Assembly (NCBI GenBank): GCA_002308095.1
Contig: DBUV01000071.1
Span: 2,984 to 31,646, forward strand
Reading direction: 5' to 3'
Length of the DNA: 28,663 nucleotides
From: Acidimicrobiia bacterium UBA1281
GTDB lineage: Bacteria; Actinomycetota; Acidimicrobiia; Actinomarinales; Actinomarinaceae
The position numbers were made by a program, and so were the translations under genes. Each line of letters begins with the position of its first letter. Within the stretch, counting starts at the first letter, position 1. Shown here piece after piece: positions 1 through 6,975 of the stretch. Below the pieces are notes generated by a model, which made no database searches, was not told the origin of the DNA, and saw only the letters and a program-made list of their open reading frames with translations.

Positions 1-648
1 GCAACAAAACCAAATAGCCCGATCAAGGCAGGAATTAAGTGGGGTTCAAATAATATCCTAGATGGACTATCTTCTATTCCATTTATAGGCAATCTAAGTG
101 AAAATTCTTATAGGGTATATGCAGTTCTTTTAATTATTATTGCAATAGCATTTATTTTCTTGAGCCTAAGAAATGTTGTATCTAATATGAAATCTCTCAT
201 GCTCAATCAAATTGAATTTGGATTAGACAAAGCTCTTGCAAGGGGTGGGGGGCTTCTCGCAATATTAATCGGAATCTTGATTACCTTCTCAGTACAAAGT
301 TCAAGCATCACTACATCAATCCTTGTACCGATTGTTGGTTCAGGAATTCTATCTATTGAGAATGCATTTCCAATAACATTAGGGGCAAATATTGGTACAA
401 CAATCACAGCTGTTCTAGCTAGCTTTGCTGTAGATGATCCAGCAGGATTAACTATTGCACTCCATCATGTATTTTTTAACTTAATTGGTGTCATTATTGT
501 TTATCCAGTAAAAGCAGTAAGAAATATACCAGTTAATTTGGCAAAGAGACTCAGTGTTATAACTGCTAAAAGAAGATACGTTGCAATATTGTATGTATTA
601 GTAACATTCTTATTACTTCCACTATTGGGCGTAGTACTATTTAATTAA
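1..648 (+). CDS. Na+/phosphate cotransporter, NptA-type (3' part)
   Basis: This frame is open from base 1, so the gene starts upstream of the window; 215 C-terminal residues are visible. It belongs to the Na/Pi-cotransporter family (PF02690), membrane carriers that import inorganic phosphate with sodium. The family repeat shows as QSSSITTSILVP followed by GANIGTTITA, the paired QSSS and GANIGTT motifs of the second transport repeat. Hydrophobic segments flank these motifs: one near visible residues 40-55, several through the motif region, and a final one at the C terminus. The next gene, phoU-like, follows after 8 bases with a strong ribosome binding site overlapping this stop codon, so the two are co-transcribed. 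A TTG at 160 could be called as a start, but coding clearly continues upstream of it. The sequence does not show phosphate specificity directly; that comes from the family and the PhoU neighbour. Confidence 0.88.
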   Translation, partial: ATKPNSPIKAGIKWGSNNILDGLSSIPFIGNLSENSYRVYAVLLIIIAIAFIFLSLRNVVSNMKSLMLNQIEFGLDKALARGGGLLAILIGILITFSVQSSSITTSILVPIVGSGILSIENAFPITLGANIGTTITAVLASFAVDDPAGLTIALHHVFFNLIGVIIVYPVKAVRNIPVNLAKRLSVITAKRRYVAILYVLVTFLLLPLLGVVLFN

Positions 649-652
649 GGAG
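647..652 (+). promoter_or_regulatory. Ribosome binding site of phoU-like gene
   Basis: AAGGAG lies 4 bases before the ATG at 657. It overlaps the TAA stop (646-648) of the transporter gene, which fits translational coupling. It is one of the few near-perfect Shine-Dalgarno sequences in the window. Confidence 0.75.
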
Positions 653-656
653 AAAA

Positions 657-1289
657 ATGAGTAAAGAATCACTAGACAATATAGATGCTAAATTAAGCGA
701 GATGCTCACAAATAGTATGCACATCTATGATATTTCAATGAATTGCCTGCTTGGCGATACCAATCTTGACAGTGTTAGGGATGATTTATACGCTACAGAT
801 AAGACTATTAATGAACTCCATCGTGAGGTTCGTAGAGAGATGATTATTCACTCCGCTGTTAATTCAAGAAACTTAGATATTCCTTTACTGCTATCTTATA
901 TGACGATGTCAAAAGATATTGAAAGGATTGGGGACTATTGTAAGAATCTTTTCGAAATTGCAGAAACGGGGAACACCTTTACTAAAGGTGGAGATTTAGA
1001 TAGCTATATTGGGTTAAGAAATGATATAGGTAAACTAATTGTTTATTTGCAGTCATGTCTAAATCTTGAAGATGAAACCAAAGTACATGATTTAATCACT
1101 CTTGGTTCTTCTATTTCTACAGACTTAGATAATAAAATTACAGCTCTTCTAGAAAACAAAGAAACAATTGAATACCCAGTTTCGACTACCTTATTTTTTA
1201 GATACTTGAAGAGAATTGTTTCACACATTGTTAATGCAAGTACAGCACTGATAATGCCTACAGATCAAATAGATTATTTAGACGAGTAA
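657..1289 (+). CDS. PhoU-like phosphate transport regulator
   Basis: 210 residues, all predicted helical and soluble, with the PhoU family signature around residues 85-97 (MTMSKDIERIGDYCKNL, of the E/DxxxD metal-binding type). A second, weaker PhoU repeat probably covers residues 115-200. PhoU proteins are cytoplasmic helical bundles that bind metals and restrain phosphate uptake or signalling. Here the partner would be the Na/Pi transporter encoded directly upstream rather than a Pst ABC transporter, and no pst or phoR/phoB gene is in view. NptA-PhoU pairs and fusions are common in the family. The downstream gene korB converges on it with a 13-base gap and no obvious terminator. Family assignment is firm; the exact regulatory target is inferred from position. 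Confidence 0.85.
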   Translation: MSKESLDNIDAKLSEMLTNSMHIYDISMNCLLGDTNLDSVRDDLYATDKTINELHREVRREMIIHSAVNSRNLDIPLLLSYMTMSKDIERIGDYCKNLFEIAETGNTFTKGGDLDSYIGLRNDIGKLIVYLQSCLNLEDETKVHDLITLGSSISTDLDNKITALLENKETIEYPVSTTLFFRYLKRIVSHIVNASTALIMPTDQIDYLDE

Positions 1290-1302
1290 AACTTAATTAG
1301 AG

Positions 1303-2319
1303 TTATTTAACATCCCAAGTTCCAAGGGATCTAACTAATTTATCTAACTCGCCATCACCCTTCGAATCTTTTGCAAAATCTATTTGTTTCATAACGTCTT
1401 CATTATAAGTTTCTCTTTCAACTTTTCTAAAGACTCCCATAGGCGTTGGACCATATGGTCCATGAGATAGTCTAGAAAGAGAGAATGCAACTGATGGGTT
1501 CTCTCTTGTAATATCGTGTACATAGATTTGTGAATCATCAATGTCTGTTCGTTTTACAATTTTAGCTTCCCCATTTTCGATGGTTACTGCAAACTCGTCT
1601 TCAGCACCAAAAATTACTTTTTCTCCATGGACAAGGTTTATTCTATTAGCAACTCGACCCTCTTTTGAAGTTAATTGTTCGAAGGCTTTGTCATTAAAGA
1701 CATTACAGTTTTGATAGATTTCTACAAAAGCAGATCCTTTGTGGGTTGATGCTTCTTGTAACACCTGTGCTGTTAAGTCCCTATCCATATCCACTGAACG
1801 TGCAACAAATGATGCTTCAGCACCCAAAGCTACACTCATCGGATTAAAAGGAAGCTCTACTGAACCGAATGGTGATGATTTAGTTTTCTTACCTTCTTCA
1901 CTTGTAGGAGAGTATTGTCCCTTGGTAAGTCCATAAATCTGGTTATTGAACATAAGTATTTTTATATTTACGTTTTTTCTTAATGCATGGATTAAATGAT
2001 TTCCACCTATTGAAAGTGAATCTCCATCTCCAGAAACAACCCAAACTGATAAGTCAGGATTTGAAACAGTAACACCTGTTGCAACTGCAGGTGCTCGCCC
2101 GTGTATTGTATGCAATCCGTAAGTATTCATATAATATGGAAATCTAGCAGCACAACCAATACCTGAAACAAATACAATCTTTTCTTTACTTATACCAAGT
2201 TCAGCCATAAAGCTCTGAACAGAGGCTAATATCGTATAATCACCACAACCAGGACACCACTTGACTTCTTGGTCGCTTTGCATGTCCGTTCTCTTGTAAT
2301 TAACTGGAACTTTACTCAT
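1303..2319 (-). CDS. korB: 2-oxoglutarate:ferredoxin oxidoreductase, beta subunit
   Basis: 338 residues. This is the TPP- and [4Fe-4S]-binding subunit that, with KorA, oxidatively decarboxylates 2-oxoglutarate to succinyl-CoA and passes electrons to ferredoxin. WCPGCGD gives Cys22 and Cys25, GIGCAARFPYY gives Cys56, and QNCNVF gives Cys205; these are the expected four cluster ligands. The TPP-Mg motif begins at GDGDSLSIGGNH and ends with NNQIYGLTKGQ. Length is typical of the actinobacterial KorB (mycobacterial KorAB type). Its start overlaps the end of korA by 8 bases, which indicates translational coupling. The enzyme needs a ferredoxin that is not encoded in the window. A related 2-oxoacid substrate cannot be fully excluded, but the KorAB match is good. 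Confidence 0.93.
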   Translation of the reverse strand: MSKVPVNYKRTDMQSDQEVKWCPGCGDYTILASVQSFMAELGISKEKIVFVSGIGCAARFPYYMNTYGLHTIHGRAPAVATGVTVSNPDLSVWVVSGDGDSLSIGGNHLIHALRKNVNIKILMFNNQIYGLTKGQYSPTSEEGKKTKSSPFGSVELPFNPMSVALGAEASFVARSVDMDRDLTAQVLQEASTHKGSAFVEIYQNCNVFNDKAFEQLTSKEGRVANRINLVHGEKVIFGAEDEFAVTIENGEAKIVKRTDIDDSQIYVHDITRENPSVAFSLSRLSHGPYGPTPMGVFRKVERETYNEDVMKQIDFAKDSKGDGELDKLVRSLGTWDVK

Positions 2320-4177
2320 TTATTTTTTCCTCTATTTTTTCTTCTAATTCTTGTGCAGTGAAAGGTTCGCCTGCAACTTTGTTAATCCCTTTTGCGTCAA
2401 TCAAGAATCTTTCTCTAATGAGTTTTATTAACTGTCCTGTGTTCAATTCTGGAATTATAATTCTTTCAAACTTTGATAGGATTTCACCTAAGTTATCTGG
2501 AAATGGATTTATAAATGTTAAATGAGCACTTGCAACTTTGACACCTTTTTCATTGAGTCTATTTACTGCTTGTGTTATTCCGCCATAGGTTGAACCCCAA
2601 CCTAAAACAAGTGTGTCAGCTTTTTCATCACCATTAAGTTCTAAAGGTTCAATGTCATTAGCAATATTAGCAATTTTCCATGCCCTCATATCTGTCATGT
2701 ATTGATGGTTAGCACTATCATATGAAACATTTCCGGTACCTTCTTCTTTTTCAAGTCCGCCAATTCGGTGCTCTAAACCTGGCACTCCAGGAACTGCCCA
2801 AGGTCGTGCAAAAGTAGTCATATCTCTGTGGAAAGGTAGAAAGCCATCTTTAGAGTTATTTTTTGTTGTTAAGTTGTTAGTAAGAGAGGGTAAGTCAGAG
2901 ATATCTGGTAGCTTCCAAGGCTCTGAACCAGTAGCAACATAGTTGTCTGAAAGAAGTATTACTGGTGTCATGTATTTGAGAGCTATTCTACTTGCCTCAA
3001 TAGCAGTATAAAAAGCATGGGAAGGTGAACGTGAAGCAAGTACAGGTAGGGGAGATTCACCGTGCCTTCCATATAGGGCAAATAATAAATCGGATTGTTC
3101 AGGTTTTGTCGGAAGACCAGTTGATGGACCTCCACGTTGTACATTCACAATAACCATAGGGAGCTCTGCAGAAAGTGCTAGTGAAATAGTTTCACTTTTA
3201 AGGGCTAATCCTGGACCACTTGTACCTGTCACGGCAAGCTTTCCAGTAAATGATGCACCAACAGTTGCCGCAGCCGCTGCTATCTCATCTTCTGCTTGAA
3301 AAGTTATTACATTGAAATTTTTATGCTTTGATAATTCATGAAGTATGTCTGATGCCGGCGTGATTGGATAACTTCCATAAAACAATTCAAGATTGGATAG
3401 TTTTGCTCCTGCTATTAGACCCCAACTTAATCCGATATTCCCATTTATATTTGTGTATTCTCCAGTTGGTAGTGCTGCTTTCTCAACAACGTATGTATGG
3501 TGAAAAGCTTCAACGGTAATACCAAAGTTGTAACCAACTTTTAAAGTCTTTACATTTGCTTCTGCAACTTCTGGAAGTTTCTCAAATTTTGCATTAATCC
3601 AATTTATAGTGTCTTCTAGTGGTCTATTAAATACCCAGGAGATAAGTCCTAAAGCAATCATATTTTTAGATCTAAGAACCGCTCGCCCTTTAATTTCAGA
3701 ATCTTTTAAAGCTTCTTTGGTGAGCTTCTCCATCGGGACTTGAAACACACGATATCCATCAAGCTCTCCTGATTCTCTAGGGTCAACTTTGTATCCGGCT
3801 TTTGTAATATTTTTTTCTTCGAAGGCATCTTCATTAATAATAAGCATTCCGTTAGGTGCTAGATCATGTAAATGTGCCTTCAAAGCAGCTGGATTCATCG
3901 CAACTAAAACTTCTGGGTTATCTCCAGGGGTAAGGATGTCAAAATCAGCAATTTGAACCTGGAATGAAGATACTCCAGCAATTGTTCCTTGAGGAGCTCT
4001 TATTTCTGCAGGGAAAGCTGGAAGTGTAGCCAAGTCATTTCCAAATAAAGCAGAAGTATCTGTAAATCGTGTACCAACAAGTTGCATACCATCTCCAGAG
4101 TCACCAGCAAATCTGATAGTGACAGCAGGTATACTTTCTACCGTTTTATTTTGAACTTCTAGTTTTGGTTCATCCAT
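2312..4177 (-). CDS. korA: 2-oxoglutarate:ferredoxin oxidoreductase, gamma-alpha fusion subunit
   Basis: 621 residues. The N-terminal third (about 20-205) is the gamma domain of the 2-oxoacid:acceptor oxidoreductase family (AGDSGDGMQ at the start, NPEVLVAMNPAALKAHL in the middle). From about 245 comes the alpha, pyrimidine-binding domain with YPITPASDILHEL (Tyr270 onward), QAEDEIAAAAATVGASF and TGTSGPGLALKSE. The last 120 residues form the domain II/transketolase-C-like part. This gamma-alpha fusion is the arrangement of the aerobic actinobacterial KorA. It converts 2-oxoglutarate plus CoA to succinyl-CoA with KorB and can stand in for the 2-oxoglutarate dehydrogenase step of the TCA cycle. 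It lies 4 bases downstream of the Cys-rich small gene, in one operon with a SodX-like protease. Confidence 0.93.
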   Translation of the reverse strand: MDEPKLEVQNKTVESIPAVTIRFAGDSGDGMQLVGTRFTDTSALFGNDLATLPAFPAEIRAPQGTIAGVSSFQVQIADFDILTPGDNPEVLVAMNPAALKAHLHDLAPNGMLIINEDAFEEKNITKAGYKVDPRESGELDGYRVFQVPMEKLTKEALKDSEIKGRAVLRSKNMIALGLISWVFNRPLEDTINWINAKFEKLPEVAEANVKTLKVGYNFGITVEAFHHTYVVEKAALPTGEYTNINGNIGLSWGLIAGAKLSNLELFYGSYPITPASDILHELSKHKNFNVITFQAEDEIAAAAATVGASFTGKLAVTGTSGPGLALKSETISLALSAELPMVIVNVQRGGPSTGLPTKPEQSDLLFALYGRHGESPLPVLASRSPSHAFYTAIEASRIALKYMTPVILLSDNYVATGSEPWKLPDISDLPSLTNNLTTKNNSKDGFLPFHRDMTTFARPWAVPGVPGLEHRIGGLEKEEGTGNVSYDSANHQYMTDMRAWKIANIANDIEPLELNGDEKADTLVLGWGSTYGGITQAVNRLNEKGVKVASAHLTFINPFPDNLGEILSKFERIIIPELNTGQLIKLIRERFLIDAKGINKVAGEPFTAQELEEKIEEKINE

Positions 4178-4181
4178 TGTT

Positions 4182-4370
4182 CTAGTTTAATCTTTCCGGA
4201 GATAATGTGATTTCATTTTGTTGAGTTCCTTCACAATTTTGTGCACTTTCTCCAGAGCAACATTCGGCTTGATTGAGCCCAAACATTGCACATGTATTGT
4301 TTATGCAAGCAGCATGGCCATGGAGATACGCCATAGAGCTTTTACACCAGCTACAAGATAAATTACTCAT
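4182..4370 (-). CDS. Small Cys-rich putative metal-binding protein
   Basis: 62 residues, no membrane segment, no known catalytic motif. Seven cysteines (6, 9, 22, 27, 37, 38, 46) and two histidines (17, 19) sit in the first 46 residues: CSWC, then HGHAAC, then CAMFG, then ECCSGES, followed by a polar tail. The first pair and Cys22/Cys27 look like a zinc-ribbon-type four-Cys site; the adjacent Cys37-Cys38 pair is left over. Its start overlaps the end of the SodX-like gene by 8 bases (4363-4370) and its stop is 4 bases before korA, so it is made together with both. I recognise the pattern only as a conserved small hypothetical protein, and the function is unknown. A role as an Fe-S, Zn or Ni handling accessory for KorAB or for NiSOD maturation is a guess from position. 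Confidence 0.75.
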   Translation of the reverse strand: MSNLSCSWCKSSMAYLHGHAACINNTCAMFGLNQAECCSGESAQNCEGTQQNEITLSPERLN

Positions 4371-4863
4371 ATGTTTTAAACCTATAATATGGCCAATACC
4401 TTACTTTTAGTTTCCAGCAGTCTTTGTATTTGACTGGTCCTACTGATCTTGAATCACTTGATGATATTGTTCTTTGGTCACCTAATACGAAAATTTCATC
4501 CTCTGCTAAATGAGTTTTAACAAAATCATCTACGAAACTTTTAGCCCATGAGTCATTTAATTTAATTGAGTTAATTAGAATTGAACCTTCTTGGGATTCA
4601 ACCTCTTCACCTGGTAACCCTATTACTCTTTTTACAACATCTATGTTTTTTTCTTTGTTTGTGAAGACCACAATGTCACCACGTTTCGGAATTTCACTTA
4701 ATTTTTTTGTAAGGACATATTCATTTGGAAGAAGTGCGGGTTTCATACTTTCTTCTTTGATTTCATAGGTTCTAAATGCTTTATTATCATTTCGAAAAAA
4801 CAAATATACAACAAATGCAAAAATGGTTTTTAAATTAACTAACTTCAGTATGTTTTTAATCAT
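4363..4863 (-). CDS. sodX: SodX-like signal peptidase (S26), NiSOD maturation protease
   Basis: 166 residues with one N-terminal membrane segment (about 10-23) and the S26 signal-peptidase fold outside or at the membrane face. The catalytic serine is Ser39 in EESMKPALLPNEYV and the general-base lysine is Lys78 in VVKRVIGLPGE. The later conserved box is EDEIFVLGDQRTISSSDSR. SodX-type S26 peptidases remove the short leader of nickel superoxide dismutase so that the new N-terminal His can bind nickel. The assignment to SodX rather than housekeeping LepB rests on small size and on the NiSOD gene starting 48 bases away on the opposite strand. It is the first gene of an operon continuing into the Cys-rich protein and korAB. 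Being divergent from, rather than co-directional with, sodN is the less usual arrangement. Confidence 0.85.
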   Translation of the reverse strand: MIKNILKLVNLKTIFAFVVYLFFRNDNKAFRTYEIKEESMKPALLPNEYVLTKKLSEIPKRGDIVVFTNKEKNIDVVKRVIGLPGEEVESQEGSILINSIKLNDSWAKSFVDDFVKTHLAEDEIFVLGDQRTISSSDSRSVGPVKYKDCWKLKVRYWPYYRFKTYE

Positions 4864-4876
4864 AAATTATTATCTT

Positions 4877-4894
4877 ACTAAAATTAATATTAGT
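4877..4894. promoter_or_regulatory. Candidate operator: near-perfect 18-base palindrome
   Basis: ACTAAAATTAATATTAGT is an inverted repeat in which eight of nine base pairs match. It lies in the 47-base region between the divergent sodX and sodN genes, where any shared promoter must be. NiSOD genes in actinomycetes are metal-regulated (for example by the Fur-family regulator Nur), so an operator is expected here. The sequence is wholly AT-rich apart from one C and one G, and chance palindromes are likely in such DNA. It does not resemble a named consensus that I can cite with certainty. Confidence 0.3.
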
Positions 4895-4899
4895 TAATT

Positions 4900-4906
4900 A
4901 AGGGAG
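4900..4906 (+). promoter_or_regulatory. Ribosome binding site of sodN
   Basis: AAGGGAG ends 4 bases before the ATG at 4911. This supports that start and therefore a 12-residue leader on the NiSOD precursor. Confidence 0.6.
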
Positions 4907-4910
4907 ATTT

Positions 4911-5297
4911 ATGAAGTTATTTAAACCATCAAGAATCGCATATGCACATTGCGATTTACCATGTGGAGTATACGATCCAGCTCAAGCGAGAATTGAAGCT
5001 GAATCTGTTTTGAACGCATCAAAAAAATATCAAGAATCAGATGATGAAAGTTTCAAACAAAGGTGTGTAACCATTAAAGAGGAGCGAGCAGAGGAAGTTA
5101 AGCATCATCTATGGGTGCTTTGGACTGATTACTTTAAACCAGAACACTTAGAGAAATTTCCAAATCTTCATGACCTTTTTTGGAATGCGACTAAAAAAGC
5201 TGGAGAAGCTAAAAAAACTGAAGATCCAAAAGTAGGTGAAGAGTTAATAGCTTTAATAGATGAGATTGATTCAGTTTTTAAAGCGTCAAAGTCCTAG
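4911..5297 (+). CDS. sodN: Nickel superoxide dismutase precursor
   Basis: 128 residues. The nickel hook HCDLPCGVYDPAQARIEAES begins at His13. After cleavage between Ala12 and His13, residue 1 is His, and Cys2, Cys6, Asp3 and Tyr9 take the positions used by NiSOD to bind Ni and superoxide. The rest is a four-helix bundle containing HHLWVLWTDYFKPEHLEKFP, typical of the family; the mature form is about 116 residues and normally a homohexamer. It converts superoxide to oxygen and peroxide. The leader (MKLFKPSRIAYA) is a short propeptide, not a standard export signal. The processing enzyme is encoded divergently 48 bases away. The gene ends in CTAG, whose reverse is also the stop of metG. Family assignment is very secure. 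Confidence 0.96.
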   Translation: MKLFKPSRIAYAHCDLPCGVYDPAQARIEAESVLNASKKYQESDDESFKQRCVTIKEERAEEVKHHLWVLWTDYFKPEHLEKFPNLHDLFWNATKKAGEAKKTEDPKVGEELIALIDEIDSVFKASKS

Positions 5298-6910
5298 TCA
5301 AACTTTTTAAATAGGTGCCCAATTTCAGTTAATTCGGCACCTATTTTTATTTCATTTAAATTCCAAGAGTTCTCAGTATCTTTCGGAATAGCTCCAGAAA
5401 CTTTCTTACTCGTAGTGGGCATGAAGGGGTATAGCAAATTTGCACATGCATCGATTGCTTGCAATGCCGTATAGAGAATTCTTCCTCCACGATTTGAATC
5501 TTCTTTTAAAACTTTCCATGGCTCTGTTTCGTTTAGATATACATTTACTTTAGAAACATATCTCATAGATTCTTGTAGCGCACTTTTTAATTCGACGGCC
5601 TCAATTTTTCTTCCGATGTCATTAAATGCTTCAGATGCTTGGTCTAGTAGTTTTTGATCCACTGATTCAAGAGCTGACGGTGTGTTTATGGCTTCATTAT
5701 TATTTCTTATGAGTGTAAAAACTCTTTGAACTAAATTCCCCCAAGTTGCTACTAGCTCCTCATTATTTCTTCTTATCATCTCATCTTCTGTTAATTCAGA
5801 ATCTGACTGTTCTGGAAGGACTGAGGCAAGAGTATATCTTAGTGCATCTGGTTGCCACTCTGACAGATAGTCAGATAAGCTTTTGCCAACACCTCTACTA
5901 GCTGAAGCTTTTTCACCTTTTATAAGAATATATTGATTAGCTGGAACATTTGTTGGTAAGTTGAGATTTTCGTAACCAGCTAATATTGCTGGCCAAATGA
6001 CAGAGTGGAATGGCACATTGTCTTTTCCAATAAAATAAAATGATTGAGCATCTTCATTTTCCCACCAATCTTTCCAAGCATCTTCGTTTCCGTTATTTTT
6101 TGCCCATTCAATTGATGCTGAGAGATATCCTATTACTGCTTCAAACCAAACATAAATCTTTTTTTCATCTCCTAAGTCATCGACCGGGATATCTATACCC
6201 CATTCAAGATCTCTGGTAATCGCTCTATCTTTAAGACCCTCTTTAACAAAAGATTTTGCCCAATTTATGACATGTGGCCTCCAGTCCGTCTTCGTTTCTA
6301 ACCACGGCATAAGTTCTTTACCCAATAAACTCAACTTTAGAAAGAAGTGTTCAGTTTCTTTAAACTCTGCTGGGTTACCGGATAACTTACTTACAGGATT
6401 TAGGAGCTCTTCAGGGTCTAGGGTCGCACTACATCCATCACATTGATCACCTCGTGCTTCTTTATATTCACATTTAGGGCAGGTTCCCTCCACATATCTA
6501 TCAGGGAGAAACTTATTATCCACAGGATCATATGCCTGTAGTGTTTTTTGTTTATCAATGTATCCATTTTCTAAAAGCTTAAGAAAAATTCTATGTACTA
6601 CATCCTTATGATTGTCTGTCATAGTGGTGGTGTAATTATCCCAAGAAATCGATAGTTTTTCCCAATAGTCGAGAAATTCTGCATGGTATTTATTTACAAT
6701 ATCAATTGGCTCTACGCCTTCTTCATCTGCACGGACTGTTATAGGTGTACCGTGAGCATCGCTTCCAGAAACCATAAGTACATTGTTGCCGATTACTCTA
6801 TGGTACCTTGCAAAAATGTCTGCTGGTAAATATGCACCACCAATATGACCTAAATGTCTAGATCCACTGGCGTAAGGCCATGCGACAGCAACTAAAATAT
6901 TTTTTGACAT
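5294..6910 (-). CDS. metG: Methionyl-tRNA synthetase
   Basis: 538 residues. A class I synthetase that charges tRNA-Met. The HIGH-type motif is HLGHIGG (from His19). The zinc knuckle is CPKCEYKEARGDQCDGC, one CxxC-CxxC unit. The KMSKS loop reads KASASRG from Lys334, with the first Lys kept and the second replaced by Ala. From memory, actinobacterial MetG enzymes carry K-F-S-S-S-R here, so this is a lineage variant rather than damage. The anticodon-binding helical domain covers roughly 390-510, with NETEPWKVLKED as its usual motif. There is no C-terminal tRNA-binding (EMAP-like) domain, so this is the short form. Its stop codon interlocks with that of sodN (CTAG at 5294-5297). No clear Shine-Dalgarno precedes the ATG. 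Confidence 0.96.
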   Translation of the reverse strand: MSKNILVAVAWPYASGSRHLGHIGGAYLPADIFARYHRVIGNNVLMVSGSDAHGTPITVRADEEGVEPIDIVNKYHAEFLDYWEKLSISWDNYTTTMTDNHKDVVHRIFLKLLENGYIDKQKTLQAYDPVDNKFLPDRYVEGTCPKCEYKEARGDQCDGCSATLDPEELLNPVSKLSGNPAEFKETEHFFLKLSLLGKELMPWLETKTDWRPHVINWAKSFVKEGLKDRAITRDLEWGIDIPVDDLGDEKKIYVWFEAVIGYLSASIEWAKNNGNEDAWKDWWENEDAQSFYFIGKDNVPFHSVIWPAILAGYENLNLPTNVPANQYILIKGEKASASRGVGKSLSDYLSEWQPDALRYTLASVLPEQSDSELTEDEMIRRNNEELVATWGNLVQRVFTLIRNNNEAINTPSALESVDQKLLDQASEAFNDIGRKIEAVELKSALQESMRYVSKVNVYLNETEPWKVLKEDSNRGGRILYTALQAIDACANLLYPFMPTTSKKVSGAIPKDTENSWNLNEIKIGAELTEIGHLFKKFD

Positions 6911-6962
6911 ACTACTTATAAGAATAGCTTCTTCTTGTTTCTCGTTGTAATTAATTTAAACC

Positions 6963-6975
6963 TATCATTGAAGCT
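6963..6975 (+). promoter_or_regulatory. Candidate -10 box of a leaderless promoter
   Basis: TATCAT at 6963-6968 is followed by 7 bases and then the ATG at 6976, with no Shine-Dalgarno between. That spacing would place the transcript start at or next to the start codon. See the finding on leaderless genes; chance matches are common in AT-rich DNA. Confidence 0.3.

Noticed and set aside
160-162. TTG as the start of the Na/Pi transporter
   Set aside because: The frame is open and transporter-like back to base 1; the gene is cut by the window edge.
5294-6910. A defective methionyl-tRNA synthetase because KMSKS is degenerate
   Set aside because: It is full length with all other motifs, essential, and the relaxed loop is usual in the related lineage.
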